Assembly (NCBI RefSeq): GCF_001653235.2
Contig: NC_035795.1
Coordinates: 2,542,001-2,606,000, forward strand
Direction: 5' to 3'
DNA length: 64,000 bases
From: Pochonia chlamydosporia 170
Taxonomy: Eukaryota > Ascomycota > Sordariomycetes > Hypocreales > Clavicipitaceae
Shown here: positions 35,217 to 46,655 of the stretch, one piece after another
Numbering within the stretch: the first letter of the stretch is position 1
Layout: each line of letters opens with the position of its first letter
Position numbers and translations under genes: made by a program
The notes under the pieces: model-generated
What the model was told of the DNA's origin: nothing
The model's input: the letters and a program-made list of their open reading frames with translations, nothing else
Database searches by the model: none

Positions 35217-35973
35217 CTACTTGCACCCGATGGATGCGAGAGTAAAGATGCCACCCAGAATACCGTTCAAGGCACCAGCCATGGCACCGCCAACCTTGGT
35301 AATGTTGTCACAGACACCGCCGCCAACATCGGGAACCTCAATGGTAACGTGCACGTTCATGTCAGCCTTCTGATCACCATCCTTGCCTTCAACACGGATG
35401 ACAATCATGTCAGTGAGGTGGTACTGATCAACGTGCTCAGTCTTGCCGGCTATTTATCACGATATAAGTCAGTATTTAATTCGTGGTTACTTTCAGGGCT
35501 CAGGGCAAGGAAGACTTACGATCGCAGGGGATGGGACCAGCAGCGCCGGGAACGCATCCGTTGCCAACCTGGTATGGAACACCCTTCTTGACATCGTAGG
35601 GAGAGTGAGCAGCAACGTTCTTCACAATCTCAACCAATTGGTCAAGGTTGCCCTCTTGACCGGCATCGTTGAAGGAACCGCCAACGGCAATCTTGATCTT
35701 GGCACCAACAAGCTCGTCGTCCTTGACAACGTTGGTGTCAACCTCAAAGTTGCTATCGCTGCTGCAGCCGTTGGAGAGACAGTGCTTCTTGATCTGGTCG
35801 AGAGCGTCCCAGGGAGGAGTGCTTCCGTAGTTGACCTTGTGGTCAGCCAAATCGGCTTTGGTATTACCGCCATCAGGGTTGCTCCAGGTACTGGCGCGGC
35901 GGTAGTTCCATGTAGTTGCAGCAGCTGCGCCGAGAGCAAAAGTAGCGACGCGGAGAGTGATGAAGTTCTTCAT
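35217..35973 (-). CDS. small secreted protein with six cysteines
   Basis: Exon 1 35520-35973 and exon 2 35217-35449 on the minus strand, 228 residues. The N-terminus (MKNFITLRVATFALGAAAA) is a signal peptide with likely cleavage near residue 20. Six cysteines (65, 70, 140, 150, 198, 227) would allow three disulfides. The mature protein is mildly acidic. Its last 25 residues (GGAMAGALNGILGGIFTLAS, then IGCK) are glycine/alanine-rich and hydrophobic, which is odd for a free secreted protein; they might be a buried helix or a membrane-active segment. I do not recognise the family. A TATA-like TTTATAT lies about 120 nt upstream. Secretion is a good inference; any effector or toxin-like role is speculation. 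Confidence 0.8.
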
Positions 35974-38035
35974 ATTGGGCAAGTATAAGAGATCTGCAGA
36001 ATATTGTGTATTGTTGTTGGATATAGAGCTGTAGGGTGTTGTGGTTGGTTACTCTGGATGGTTTGGATCTTCAAATTTTGAGATGATCACGGAGACTTTA
36101 TATCCTTCTTGCTCCAATTTTTGTTCCTACGTCCATTCACATTCATCTTGACCTCAACAAAGGTGACGATACTTAGATTTCCGCTGGAGATGATGTAAAA
36201 CCGTAAGTAAACCCCGAGTGTCTATGTCGATCACGTTCCTAACGGTGAGAACTAGCGACTAAAGAAGTAAACCCACGACGTAGCTCTGTGAGATGGAGAG
36301 TTAGTTTCCACATCTACGTTGACTCTAATTAAAGGATACAAGGCACAATCATCACAGTAAAACAATCTCTTCGCGGACTCTAGCAAATGGCACAAAAGTC
36401 TAACACTGAGACGGTTGCCACTGATTGCCAAAAACGGCACCTAGCCCAAGTAAGCCGAAACATGAGACACCCAAGTCAGAGTTAATCCTTCCTATTCGTG
36501 ATGTCATGTCAGCACTATCAAGCACAGTGGAGCACTGCCCGTACGTTCTCTCCATTTCAGCGCGCTCGATGGAATAACATCGCTGTCGCAGGCGCCTTTT
36601 CAGGCCGATCGCTTGCCGATCGCTCATTCAGAGTTAAAGTTCGTGATGTCACGGCAGTGTGGAAGCCATCACCACCACCGACCATGTCAGCGAGCCAGAG
36701 ATGTGAGGCTACCCGCGCGGGAGACCATCGTGGCCTGCGATTCGAAGGAGAAGCCTGCAACTCAGCCGCGAGCTGGCACCACGGGTGTCGCCAAGTGGAT
36801 CATGGCTCTCGACATGATCGAATGTTGGTCCAATATGACGCTAGAAGGATTCTTGATGCAGGGAACCCGTCGGCACGAACGGCAGTTAGTTGCATGTTCG
36901 GGACCGAAGTTGACTTGGATCACAGGCAGCAGGAAAGTGAAGTGCGAACTATACAGATATCCAGGAATAGTTTCCTACTCCAACCACCAAGTCTCCAGTC
37001 CATCACCTTGAAAATCTACCCCGATCCTCAACCTTGGGGCGCAGTGAGTTGATCATCGTTCTATTTTCAACTGGAGATACTTGTCGTGGCCGTAGGACAC
37101 TAAGCTGCGGTTTTGTGGAGGCTTTGCCAGGAACACTCAAATCGGGTGTGTGGCGGCCCATCGGTGCGGAGGGACTGTTGACACTGGGGAATACGATACT
37201 TGCTATTAGCTAACAAGTAGTTTGGAGATGCTGAAAACTAACTAGATATCCATTCTATATGTGACGTTGCTGGCCTCCAAGGCATATGATGCTGAATACT
37301 GGTGGGCTTGTGGCCGACTGTGGATTGTTTTGCCCTTACGAGGTTGTCAAGTTCAACTACTTTCTAATATCAGCACTAATACTGTAACTTTTACGTGGGA
37401 GACTTGGAAGCTGTCCAGAATAATATGACTTGTGGAGTGTCAATTCGTCATTGAGTCAAGACGCATTGCTACGATGTGACTGCCAAATTTCTTAGCATGA
37501 AAACTGCTTCCCATTTCATTCATACGGCGATGGCCTTAGGTTTTCGACCTGTTTGTTTGGAGTCTCGAAATCATGTGGACACAAAGGCTCGCTCTGATCT
37601 ACACCGACGAGTTGCCATAAGCAGCATCTCGTGTGAGTATGTAGCGAGCAGCGTCATTGCATGATCCTTCCTCCACTCCCCGGCACTTGGCGAGCCTTGT
37701 AATTTCTCAATGCACATGGTACGGGGTATTCAATCCTTCGGTGTTAACTTTACTTGACGTAGACATTGTGCCGCCGCGTGGCGCTCAGATGCAAGTCGCT
37801 GCCTGCTCCTTTATAATAGTACATGAGTCGATTGCACGTCAACTTTCATGACAAGGACCAAGAAGATGAACAAAAGATCCGGAGAGTCCGAAGTGATTTG
37901 CAGAAGCGGAGTTTTCTAGTATGAAGCAAATCTAAGTCTTGTCTATCTCTATGTGTACTCTACCCCGTAAACTCTATCAGATCTAAATGCATCTTTGAAT
38001 CTACACTACCATACCTAGCAAGTCATGAACACACT
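35974..38035. other. intergenic region
   Basis: About 2 kb without a supported gene. Overlapping plus-strand frames near 36500-37050 (up to 184 codons) have no recognisable domain and overlap each other, so I do not call them. Confidence 0.4.
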
Positions 38036-39954
38036 TCACGAAGCCGTAAACTTACTCTTCGCCCTCAACACTGGACCGTATCTATACAGACCCCAATATC
38101 CAACAACGCCCAGCACACTCAACCCCCCCAACAAACTACACCCCCTCGCAACACCCATATTAACATACAACGGTCTTCCAAACAAGATGGCACCGCTAGC
38201 GAATGCACTTCTCAGCGCATCATTCGCGGCAAACAAACTCGCCGCATACTGCGGATAGCTAGTCGGCAAGTGAATAAAGATACCCAGGCCAACTACAAAC
38301 GAACACCCGCAAAACATGACAATACCCAGCGTAGGAACTTCCCACGGAACAGATTCTCTCGACGTCCAGCCGAAGAGAAACATGCCCGCAGGTACACCAA
38401 GCACGGCAATGAGCCCCGGACGTAGAAACGTCTCCTGTACATCAAACGTCCCGAGCTTCCGGAAACGCGGCTCCGTCGTGAGGCGGTACCAGGTGCAGTA
38501 CCATATGGTGCCGAGAATGCATGCGATGAGAACGCAGATGAAGACGGCACTGGTTAGGCCGGGCGTCATGTCGTAGATTTTGGGGTAGACAAGCGGGAAG
38601 ACTTCGAAGAAGGAGTAGTATATTCCGTAGACGAGTGAGATCTGCAAGTTGTTAGTGAGCTGTATTCAGTGGAGAGTCAGTGATGACGACGCACGTAGAT
38701 GTTGATAAAGGCAATGGCGGGATCCTTGATGGATATTTCGAACGGCTTGATGAGTGCCAATTTTACCACCTGTGTTGCACTGAGGTGCTTCTTTGTGAGT
38801 GAGCCCTTTGGAATGAATATGTTGGAACCGGTTCGTTGTCGGAGTCGCTCGGCCTTGTAGTACAACAGAGTCGGGGCTGCCGTCTCAGGCAAGAAGACGA
38901 TTAGCATGACGAAGACGAATGCAGACAGCCACACGATTTCCCATAGAGACCACCGCCAGCTTTTTGAGTTAGTTAAGATTGCAAAGTAGACTTCTAGTTA
39001 AGGAACGTACCCTTCTGCTTCGACGGCAAATGCGGACAAGATGGGAGCCAAGGCTGGACCTGCATACATGGCACCGCTCCACGCCGCCAACGGGTACGGC
39101 ATGTACACCACAGAAAACTGTAAATAGTTAGCTAGTTCTAATAAATCCAGTGCATCTTCATACCATATCACCCAGTGTAGCAGCCCCGGTTGCCAAACAC
39201 GGACTCCCAAAAAAGCCCTGCAAGAACCGCAGCACGACCAGCCCCGCAAAGGAGTCGCACACGGCTGCACCAATAGAAAGAATGATGAAAATAAAGAATG
39301 TTACGATATACACCGGGTTTCGGCCAATGTATGCAATCTCGCTGAGTGGTGAGAATAGAAGCGGTCCAAGGCCATCTATCCCGATTAGTCTTGTCATGAA
39401 CCACGCGCTGGGCCTGACTTACAGCCTAGAACGTAGAGGGCCAGCCCGAGAGAGGCAGCTACTTCAGAGACGCCAAACCGGCTCATTATTTGCCTACAGA
39501 ATCAGCACCGTACGTTATATGGCTTATACGGAAGATGCGTACTCTTCGCTCGGTACGAATATCGACGATCCGCAGTACACGGTGAATGTATACACACTGT
39601 CTGGTTAGCATATCTTCCGCTGCTTACAGGCGAATACTCACCATATCACAACTGAAATAAATACTTTTCGCCATGTGCCCCAATTCTGCGGATTCTCAGA
39701 GTCATCTTCCGATTCCCTGGCAAGTTAGTAAATAGCCATTCATTCAAGGTGTAAACTTACCAATCGACTTCCACCTCTGCCAGTCCTCCATATTCATGTC
39801 TTGTCTGACGGTCGTTGGACCGCTGGACCGAAATAGATTCATCTACATTCCCGGGCTGATATTTCTTTGAATTGTCCGGAAAGGAGAGGTACTGGTCGCG
39901 AGAGACGAAGCGTACGATAGTGCCGAGGGCGGTATTGCGGAAGAATTCTGCCAT
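38036..39954 (-). CDS. MFS transporter of the DHA1 (drug/polyamine antiporter) group
   Basis: Eight exons on the minus strand (39761-39954, 39642-39716, 39543-39596, 39423-39493, 39164-39375, 39011-39117, 38695-38959, 38036-38641) give 527 residues. Family marks: a hydrophilic N-terminus ending in DDSENPQNWGTWRK, then FVPSEEQIMSRFGVSEVAASL, the loop GLGPLLFSPLSEIAYIGRNP, VVLRFLQGFFGSPCLATG, and MYAGPALAPILSAFAVEAEGW (across a junction). Twelve helices are expected, and a central cytosolic loop carries KAERLRQRTGSN. All seven introns keep frame; two exons are short (54 and 71 nt). Relatives are proton antiporters that export drugs, polyamines or secondary metabolites; the substrate cannot be read from sequence. 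A Zn2Cys6 regulator lies directly upstream in the same direction, and its stop is 532 nt before this ATG. Confidence 0.92.
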
Positions 39955-40486
39955 CCTGACAGATGTTGCGTGTCACGAAACTCATGCTCAGATTATGTCG
40001 AGCCAATAAATTGTTGGCTTTATATTGATATCTAAAGTATTTACATTAACTTACACGATGCCACTAACCCACAATTGGACCAGACCTGGCCAACGTCACA
40101 TCGCCAAAGCTGTCCCGCTTAGGCTATTCGGGAGCCGAAGATCGGCCCCACATCGGCCATCACGGATCGGGCTGCTTCTCTACTCGACAATTGACTCGGA
40201 TTGAGTATGGCACTGCGACGGTCGGATATCCGAGCAGCTGAGCAGTGCAGTTCAAATACGGCTCTTACTATTGAGTCATTCCGGAATCATCTCGCTTAGA
40301 TACTGGTGACAGCATGTGAAATTGCAATGGCAGTCTCTGAGGGGCGCTATGAATTTAGGCTGTCTAAGCATCCGAATACGCGAGCTCAATTGGTCTGCCC
40401 AAGACGAAATATACTACAATTGCTGGTATCAAATAATAGAATACAAATCATCTCTCATAATATAATATACACAGGCATTTCCGCCT
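39955..40486. promoter_or_regulatory. transporter promoter rich in CGG/CCG triplets
   Basis: This 532-nt space is the promoter of the DHA1 transporter. Zn2Cys6 dimers bind paired CGG or CCG triplets. Here CGG lies at 40129, 40143, 40154, 40163, 40168, 40197, 40219 and 40223, with CCG at 40135 and 40230. The pair 40223-40232 forms the perfect palindrome TCGGATATCCGA (40222-40233), a CGG-N4-CCG inverted repeat about 270 nt from the transporter ATG. The triplets are directly visible; binding by the adjacent regulator is inference. Confidence 0.4.
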
Positions 40487-42277
40487 CTACGCTGCACTCG
40501 CTTCAAAAGCTTGCAGCCAGTCTTTGTCGAAAAAGTTGGCAAACATCGCATCCTGTTCGGCCAGCATCTGGAAGTCTGCAACAGGAGCCTGGATCACAGC
40601 GCCAGATTGAAGGATAGCATGCGCTATCTTTTTCAACTGCGTCAGAATCTTTCTTGCCTTTGGCCAAATGTCCTCGTAGTGTTTCAGGGTGCCCATGGAG
40701 ACGCGAATTCGGCATCTTGCAATTTCAGCGTCGTCTGCTTCAAATGCTCCTTTGCAAGCTACCAAGTGGGCAACAGTGCAGCCGGCGACCATGCAAATGA
40801 CAAAAGGCGACATTTGGGCGGCGCGCATTGGAAGCAGAATGAGACACTGGTTTTGCTTTCGAATCGCGTCAAAGAGCTTTTCTGAATGTTTCTGATGGTC
40901 CATGATGCTGCCGATGCTGATCTCGGGACGCATAGGCGGAGGTGGGCTCCCGCAACTTGATAAGCCCTCTGCGACATCGTATGCTAAATTTGAAAGTGGG
41001 CGGTGTAGATACACAAGAGACCTAGTTTGCTGTCAGTTGATAGGCTTACTTGATGGAATACTCGACTAGTTACTCACGTATACATCATCAGGTGTGCCTG
41101 AAACATTAACTGGTCCATAACGTCTTGCTTTACAGGTAGATCTCGCTTTGATGGTGGCATCATGAGGAACCAAGAAGCCACCTGTGTTTCCATGTCACTA
41201 CAGATGATCTCTGCCCGAGCAATACTTGGGTATCCTTTCGCGGCCCGCATGGCCATGACGTAGATGCGATTTGCGTCGATGAGATAGGTGAAGGATGAGA
41301 ATGGCTTGTCCTCCAAGGCATATTCTCGGGATTGGTATTCCGCCATAGTTGATGTTGTGGCGGGTATTGCCTAGATTAATGCGTCAGAATATGTTTGTGA
41401 GTAACAATAATATCTTGAACCTTACTAGGCGATTGTAGTTCTCATCCTCACAAGGCAAGTCGACGCTAGTTTCGGCACTCGAGATGGCCATCTTGTAGTC
41501 TCCACGGATAATGCAGTAATTGGCATCAACTATGTAAACCATCCACCAAGTCCGACGCCAGCTCTCTGCCAGCACGGGGTCTGCCTCCACCTCGGCATCC
41601 GCAAAATTCTTTGTGTTCATACCAATAAGTTGAGCCTGTGTCAAGGCTCGGGAAAGCAGCTTTTGAGCCTCCTCACCCTCGTCACACATGCTTTCGGCCA
41701 GGGACATGAGCAGAGTGGCCTGGACGACAAAGCCGTCAACAGCAGAATCGAAGTTGTAGATGGCTTCTCGGAGACTGTGCTGACGGGCGATGGGGTCTCT
41801 GTAGTAGGATCCAATATATTGCATGGCATTCGCCAACAGCCGGAGGCTTGGTAGGTCGTCGGATGCGGTTAATTTTGCTTGAAGTGCTGGCTGTGGCAGC
41901 ACAAAAGGGTGGCTTGGGTGAAAGTATTCGTAATACAAGTCCAGCAATGAATTATCTGTATCGGACCAGGATCTAACAGTCCCGGCTGAAGGCGAATGTG
42001 AGGAATCAGAGCCCAAAGGTGCGTCGCTGCTGACATTTGAAGCCGTGTACGTTGGTGTGAGAACTTGTTGAAGCTGATGAGGCGTGGGAGTCGCGGCAGC
42101 AGCAGCGGCGCGCTTCTGCATCCTGAATTTGGTGCTCCGTCGCGATTCAGGATATACACATGCTCTGGAAAGAGACTGACATCTACCACAAATGGGTCGT
42201 TGAGCATCGCAGCGGAGGTGCTGATTTCGACATGCCGAACAGGCGACTGAGACTCGCGGGGTCGCTCGGTGTTCCAT
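40487..42277 (-). CDS. Zn2Cys6 transcription factor
   Basis: Three exons on the minus strand (41426-42277, 41078-41370, 40487-41021) give 559 residues. The DNA-binding domain is near the N-terminus: cysteines 13, 16 and 23 of the pattern C-x2-C-x6-C, then C-x2-C-x6-C (ICGRCQSLSRACVYPESRR). A basic KFRMQKRAAAAA linker follows. The middle part is a fungal regulatory domain (LLDLYYEYFHPSHPFVLP, SWRRTWWMVYIVDANYC). Both introns are frame-consistent. It lies head-to-tail with the DHA1 transporter. Such pairs are often a regulator and its target, and the CGG-rich spacer between them supports this as a testable idea. Confidence 0.92.
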
Positions 42278-43045
42278 GGTATGGTGGGCGAATGCGGCCA
42301 GGTTGTGTGCGCAGTAGAGGTAGCGTTCAGCGAAGGTGCTATAAGCGACTCATTCGTGTTCAATGTTTCATCGATATATCTTGGCCGCTTTTGCCTTTGA
42401 AAGTGTGAAATTGTCAGTGAGTGAAAGGGTGAGATTCTCAAAACGTCACAGTCAAGAGTCAAAAGTCAAAAGCCGAGACACGAACACCGCGGGATTCGGC
42501 TGCGAGCCGAGACTGGTGGAAGGAGCAACTAGCTCTGCATGGCGCTTGCCTGTTCTGGGATTCAAACTGCAAATGACTTCAAATGTTGACACCTATCAAA
42601 TGGCTTCACAGCAGAACCCTCTTGCAATTAATTTTGGCCTTGATTTGCTCGACCTTCATCTAATTGATCATTAACTTTGACGCTTCTGGAGTCACAATCA
42701 CGTCTTCAGTCTCGACTACCATGTCTGGTTGAGACTAGGCTCCACGCTTCTGCTTCCGGTCTCATGCGCCAGGAACAAATCGCACTTTTCTTGGCCAATT
42801 GCACCAGGGTGAAGCAATGCGGTGCTCTCAAGTGAGCAGCCATCGACATATTCTATACCTCAAATGCACTGAAATTTGCCAGTGTGTATCTTGACTCTGA
42901 TATCTTATTTTTTGTGTTTTGATCCCACAACGTGGAACGATTTTGACAATATTTCTCTTGCTCAAGAGAAAATGAGATGCATTGACATATTAATGGTCGT
43001 CCTAGCCCAGACATAAAATAGTGCGCCAACCCCATGCAAATTTTC
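42278..43045. other. intergenic region
   Basis: About 0.77 kb: promoter of the Zn2Cys6 gene and the 3' flank of the aminotransferase. No gene seen. Confidence 0.5.
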
Positions 43046-44443
43046 TCAAAGATGCAACGCCTCTTGAGACAAAATAGCTTCCTTCAATGTTTGACAAATT
43101 GTCGCCAACTCCTCCTCCGTGACAGTGTACGGCGGCGCCAACAAAATATGGTCGCCCTTCAACCCATCCACCGTTCCAACACCAGGATATACAGCAACGC
43201 CTTTGTGGAAAGAAACCTGCGTCACCTTGCCTGAAAAGCCCAGAGACGGATCAAATGTCTCCTTCGTGATGCTGTCCTTCACAAACTCGACTGCCCAAAA
43301 CAACCCTCGACCACGGATATCCCCAACGGACTTGCATTCCGCCAGCTCCGAACGAAGCAGCTTCTCCAGTACAAGACCCATATCTCGGCACCTCTCAACA
43401 AGGCCATCTCTTCTGAGGATCTTCTGTACGGCCAAGGCAGCAGCGCAAGACATAGGATGCGCTTGGTATGTATGACCGTGGTTGAGCGCCTGGCTCCCTT
43501 GTCTAAGAGCATTAACGACCTTAGTATGGACATACATGCCAGCAATGGCGGCATAACCACCTCCCAAACCCTTAGCCGCCGTCACAATATCCGGCACCAC
43601 GTTTTCCTGCTCAAAGGCAAAGAACGTGCCAGTCCGTCCGGTGCCACACATGATTTCATCTAAAATCAGGAGAATGCCGTACTTGTCGCAAACCTTTCGA
43701 GCACCAGAGAGATATCCCGTCGGCGGAACAATGCAGCCCGCCGTTGCGCCGATGATAGGCTCAGCAACAAAGGCAATTACTTTCTCGGGGCCAACTCTCA
43801 GAAACTCGTCCTCCAGTTCTCGGAGCAGTCTTTCCGTGAATTGGACATCCGATTCGCCATCCAACTTGTACCGGTACGCATACGGCGGCGTAACATGCGA
43901 CACATGTTGGTACTCAAAGCCCTTATACGGCACTTTTCTCGCCAAATTAGACGATATTGACATGGAAGCCATGGTGTTCCCATGGTAGCTCTGCTTCCGA
44001 GAAACAAAATGTATCCGGTCTGGCTCATTTCTCTCAAAATGGTACTGTCGGGCCAATTTCATCGCAGCTTCAATTACCTCACTTCCACTTCCCAAGAAGA
44101 GCGCCTTCTCAAGCCCGTAAGGTGTTCCATCTAGAATAAAATCGGCCAACTCCTCGGCAACTGGCGTGGTGTATGATTGGGTATGAACGTAGCTGACTTT
44201 TTGGGCCTGCTTGATGATTGCGTTTTGCACTTCTTGGTTTCCATGACCAATGATAGCTACAGCAGCACCACCACAGGCGTCGATGACGGTTCGGCCATTG
44301 GAAAGATGTAAGTTGCTTCCAGAGGCGGATTCCACCATATGCGGGGCTTGAGCAAGTGATCTGTGGAATAAGTGGCCATCGTGCTGTGTTGGAGTTGAAT
44401 CTGCTTCGGGTACAGGCGGTGTGTCTGTACAATGGGGGGCCAT
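43046..44443 (-). CDS. class-III PLP-dependent aminotransferase
   Basis: Intronless, 465 residues, full family length. These enzymes move an amino group from an omega-amino acid, diamine or similar compound to a keto acid. Visible: SGSEVIEAAMKLARQYHFER, the aromatic stacking segment KQSYHGNT, the cofactor Asp in LLILDEIMCGTGRTGTFFA, the Schiff-base lysine in VTAAKGLGGGYAAIAG, then GHTYQAHPMSCAAALA and DIRGRGLFWAVEF. The opening NLHLSNGRTVIDACGGAAVA is typical of the omega-transaminase/GABA-aminotransferase-like branch. The lack of introns, unlike its neighbours, is compatible with a retrocopy or with transfer but proves neither. It is divergent from an MFS transporter 613 nt away, so the two may share control. 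The substrate is unknown. Confidence 0.93.
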   Translation of the reverse strand: MAPHCTDTPPVPEADSTPTQHDGHLFHRSLAQAPHMVESASGSNLHLSNGRTVIDACGGAAVAIIGHGNQEVQNAIIKQAQKVSYVHTQSYTTPVAEELADFILDGTPYGLEKALFLGSGSEVIEAAMKLARQYHFERNEPDRIHFVSRKQSYHGNTMASMSISSNLARKVPYKGFEYQHVSHVTPPYAYRYKLDGESDVQFTERLLRELEDEFLRVGPEKVIAFVAEPIIGATAGCIVPPTGYLSGARKVCDKYGILLILDEIMCGTGRTGTFFAFEQENVVPDIVTAAKGLGGGYAAIAGMYVHTKVVNALRQGSQALNHGHTYQAHPMSCAAALAVQKILRRDGLVERCRDMGLVLEKLLRSELAECKSVGDIRGRGLFWAVEFVKDSITKETFDPSLGFSGKVTQVSFHKGVAVYPGVGTVDGLKGDHILLAPPYTVTEEELATICQTLKEAILSQEALHL

Positions 44444-45056
44444 TGCGCACGATGATAGTATCCTTAGATGGACTTAATACGTTTCAAGTGTTTGCGGAGT
44501 ATTCATAAATCGCAATGAATGTGAATGTGCATGCAATCCAAACTTGGTTCCTCGTGCAGTTTATACCCACCATGTAACCCGATGGTTCCAATCCAATACC
44601 GAAACCCGACAACATTTCGTAGGGCGTATGTCAAAGCGCATGTCAAAAGGGAGTTTCCATTATGCTCCAGTCCAGGGTTCTCTTCTTGTTTCCCGTTATC
44701 GCCTGCATACTCCTACAGCTCTTGGCATCGGCTTCAAAACCTTCCACATCTCAAACCCGATACGATGGCCCGAAATGGATTCTTTTACAAGAAACCACGG
44801 AAGCTAGACTTCTTGAGCAACAATTCCCCACCATCACCGACTTCCATAGCAATACATATCCACATATGGATACGAACAATCGTGAAAAACGGACCAAAAT
44901 GGAGTCAACTTGTGCAAAGCCATCGGCTTAGAACGGCAAACCCGATGTAAGAAAACACAATAAAACAGTAAACATGTCTGATTTCTTTCACGCTTCGTGA
45001 TTTCACGAACAATACCATTTTACCTTTTAGGCCGCACATACAACCCCAAAGGCAAA
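44444..45056. promoter_or_regulatory. divergent promoter of aminotransferase and MFS genes
   Basis: This 613-nt space separates the two start codons and must hold both promoters. It contains a small plus-strand frame (44662-44931, ATG start) whose first 25 residues look like a signal peptide (MLQSRVLFLFPVIACILLQL); see findings. I saw no strong TATA box. Confidence 0.5.
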
Positions 45057-46523
45057 ATGCCATTGTGTGAAAAGACCCGAGACCACGGGTCGTCGGTCTC
45101 AGACACCGGCGACGAATCAGGACCCGACCAAGACACCACCCCCAAGGATGAAGCACACCTTGACACATGGAGAGGATGGGTGGTAGTTACGGCTGCGGCA
45201 TTGTCTCTTTTCATGTACATGGGTGTGATATACAGCTGGGGTATATTGCAGGCGGAAATGGCTGACACGAAGGGCTATTCGCTTACTACACTTACATTTG
45301 TGGGATCGCTCGCCACGTCGTTCATGGTAGCGCTGTGTATATTGGTAGGCAAGTTGGTGAGAAAGTTTGGGTACAGGAGAATTGCCATGTCGGGTGCTGT
45401 GTTTCTAGGGCTGGGTGAATTCCTGTCAAGTTGGGTTGTTGACCATCTGTGGGCACTGTTCATCACGCATGGTATATTGTTTGGTGTTGGTGGCGGCTTA
45501 ATCATTCTGGTATTGTCTTCTCTCTTAAGATACGATGATCTATTCCATTTACTGACTATGTGAACAGCCTTGCTCAACAGCTCCGCTGCAATGGTTCCGC
45601 AAATATCGTGGACTTGCAACGGGGATAGTATTCGGAGGAGGAAGTCTTGGTGCTGCAGTGATGGGTGTTGCTGCCCATGAACTCGTCAACAAGGTTGGGA
45701 TTGAGTGGACATTCAGAATCTTGGGCTTCATGCTGTGGGCGGTTTGTCTCCCGGCAGCGTATTGCATACAACAGCCTTTGCTGTCCAAGTCTTCGGTTCC
45801 ACAACTTCAATGGTAAGTTGGCCACGATCTCGAATCATGTCATATAAATACTGACACTAAAAGGTACCGATGGCGAGAACCCAAGTTCATTATTCTCATC
45901 CTCGGAGGTGCCATTGCGTGCTTCCCTCTCTTCGTTCCACCGTACTTTATTCCCATTTTTGCCAGATCAGTCAGCAGCTCTGGTTCGACTGCCATTATAG
46001 CACTTACAATTTGGAATCTCGCATCGACGTTTGGCCGAGTATTCGCTGGGTATTCTTCTGACTCCTTCCTCGGTCCGCTCAACAGCCTCAACATTTCGCT
46101 CTTTCTTTGCGGGATAAGCGCATTGGCAATTTGGCCGTTCGTCACTAACATGGGCTTATTGGTCTTCTTCACCATTATCAACGGTGTTGGGTGCGGCTCA
46201 TTCTTCAGCTTGTTCCCGCTGGCTGTGGGAAGCACCTTTGGGCCACCTAACACGATGGGTATTCTACCAATCCTGTGGGAAGCCTGGATTTTCGGCTATT
46301 TCCTGGTACGTGATTCGTAAGAAGGAAACATCCAAAGGAAACAGCTAACAGCATGTAGGGGACGCCTATTGCAGCTCGGTTATACTCTTTGGCCGGCACA
46401 GGAACCGACGTGAGCTTGTACCGACCTGCGGCATACTATGCTGGTGCTGCGTCTTTTGTTGGCATGTTCTTCATGCTTGCTATTCGCTTCATGAACAAGA
46501 AGCAGTTTTTCACAAAGGCGTGA
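45057..46523 (+). CDS. MFS transporter of the monocarboxylate-porter type
   Basis: Four exons (45057-45509, 45568-45812, 45864-46305, 46359-46523) give 434 residues. The protein opens with an acidic cytosolic tail and DTWRGWVVVTAAALSLFMYMG, then twelve predicted helices. It has the features of the fungal monocarboxylate-transporter-like group: YSWGILQAEM, GIVFGGGSLGAAVMG, the central loop before WREPKFIILILGGAIACFPLF, and ASTFGRVFAGYSSD. All three introns are in frame, with CTGAC/CTAAC branch-like sites. The start at 45057 is the only in-frame ATG before the first helix. Its divergent partner is the aminotransferase, so uptake of the aminotransferase substrate is an attractive but unproven role. 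Confidence 0.92.
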
Positions 46524-46655
46524 TATTGGTAGAGGTGATGAAAGTTTATGACTAGATATAGACGCATTTTAAAGGTAGACATGCTGGAGCATTCATATCA
46601 AAGTAGCATTACAGGGCGTATTGATTTATACATAGAAATACAACTAATTACAAAT

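Noticed and set aside
36498..37052. Plus-strand frame of 184 codons
   Set aside because: Overlaps another long plus-strand frame, has no domain, and codon choice does not resemble neighbouring genes.
44525..44950. Plus-strand frame of 141 codons in the divergent promoter
   Set aside because: Low-information composition; the overlapping signal-peptide-like frame is the better candidate.
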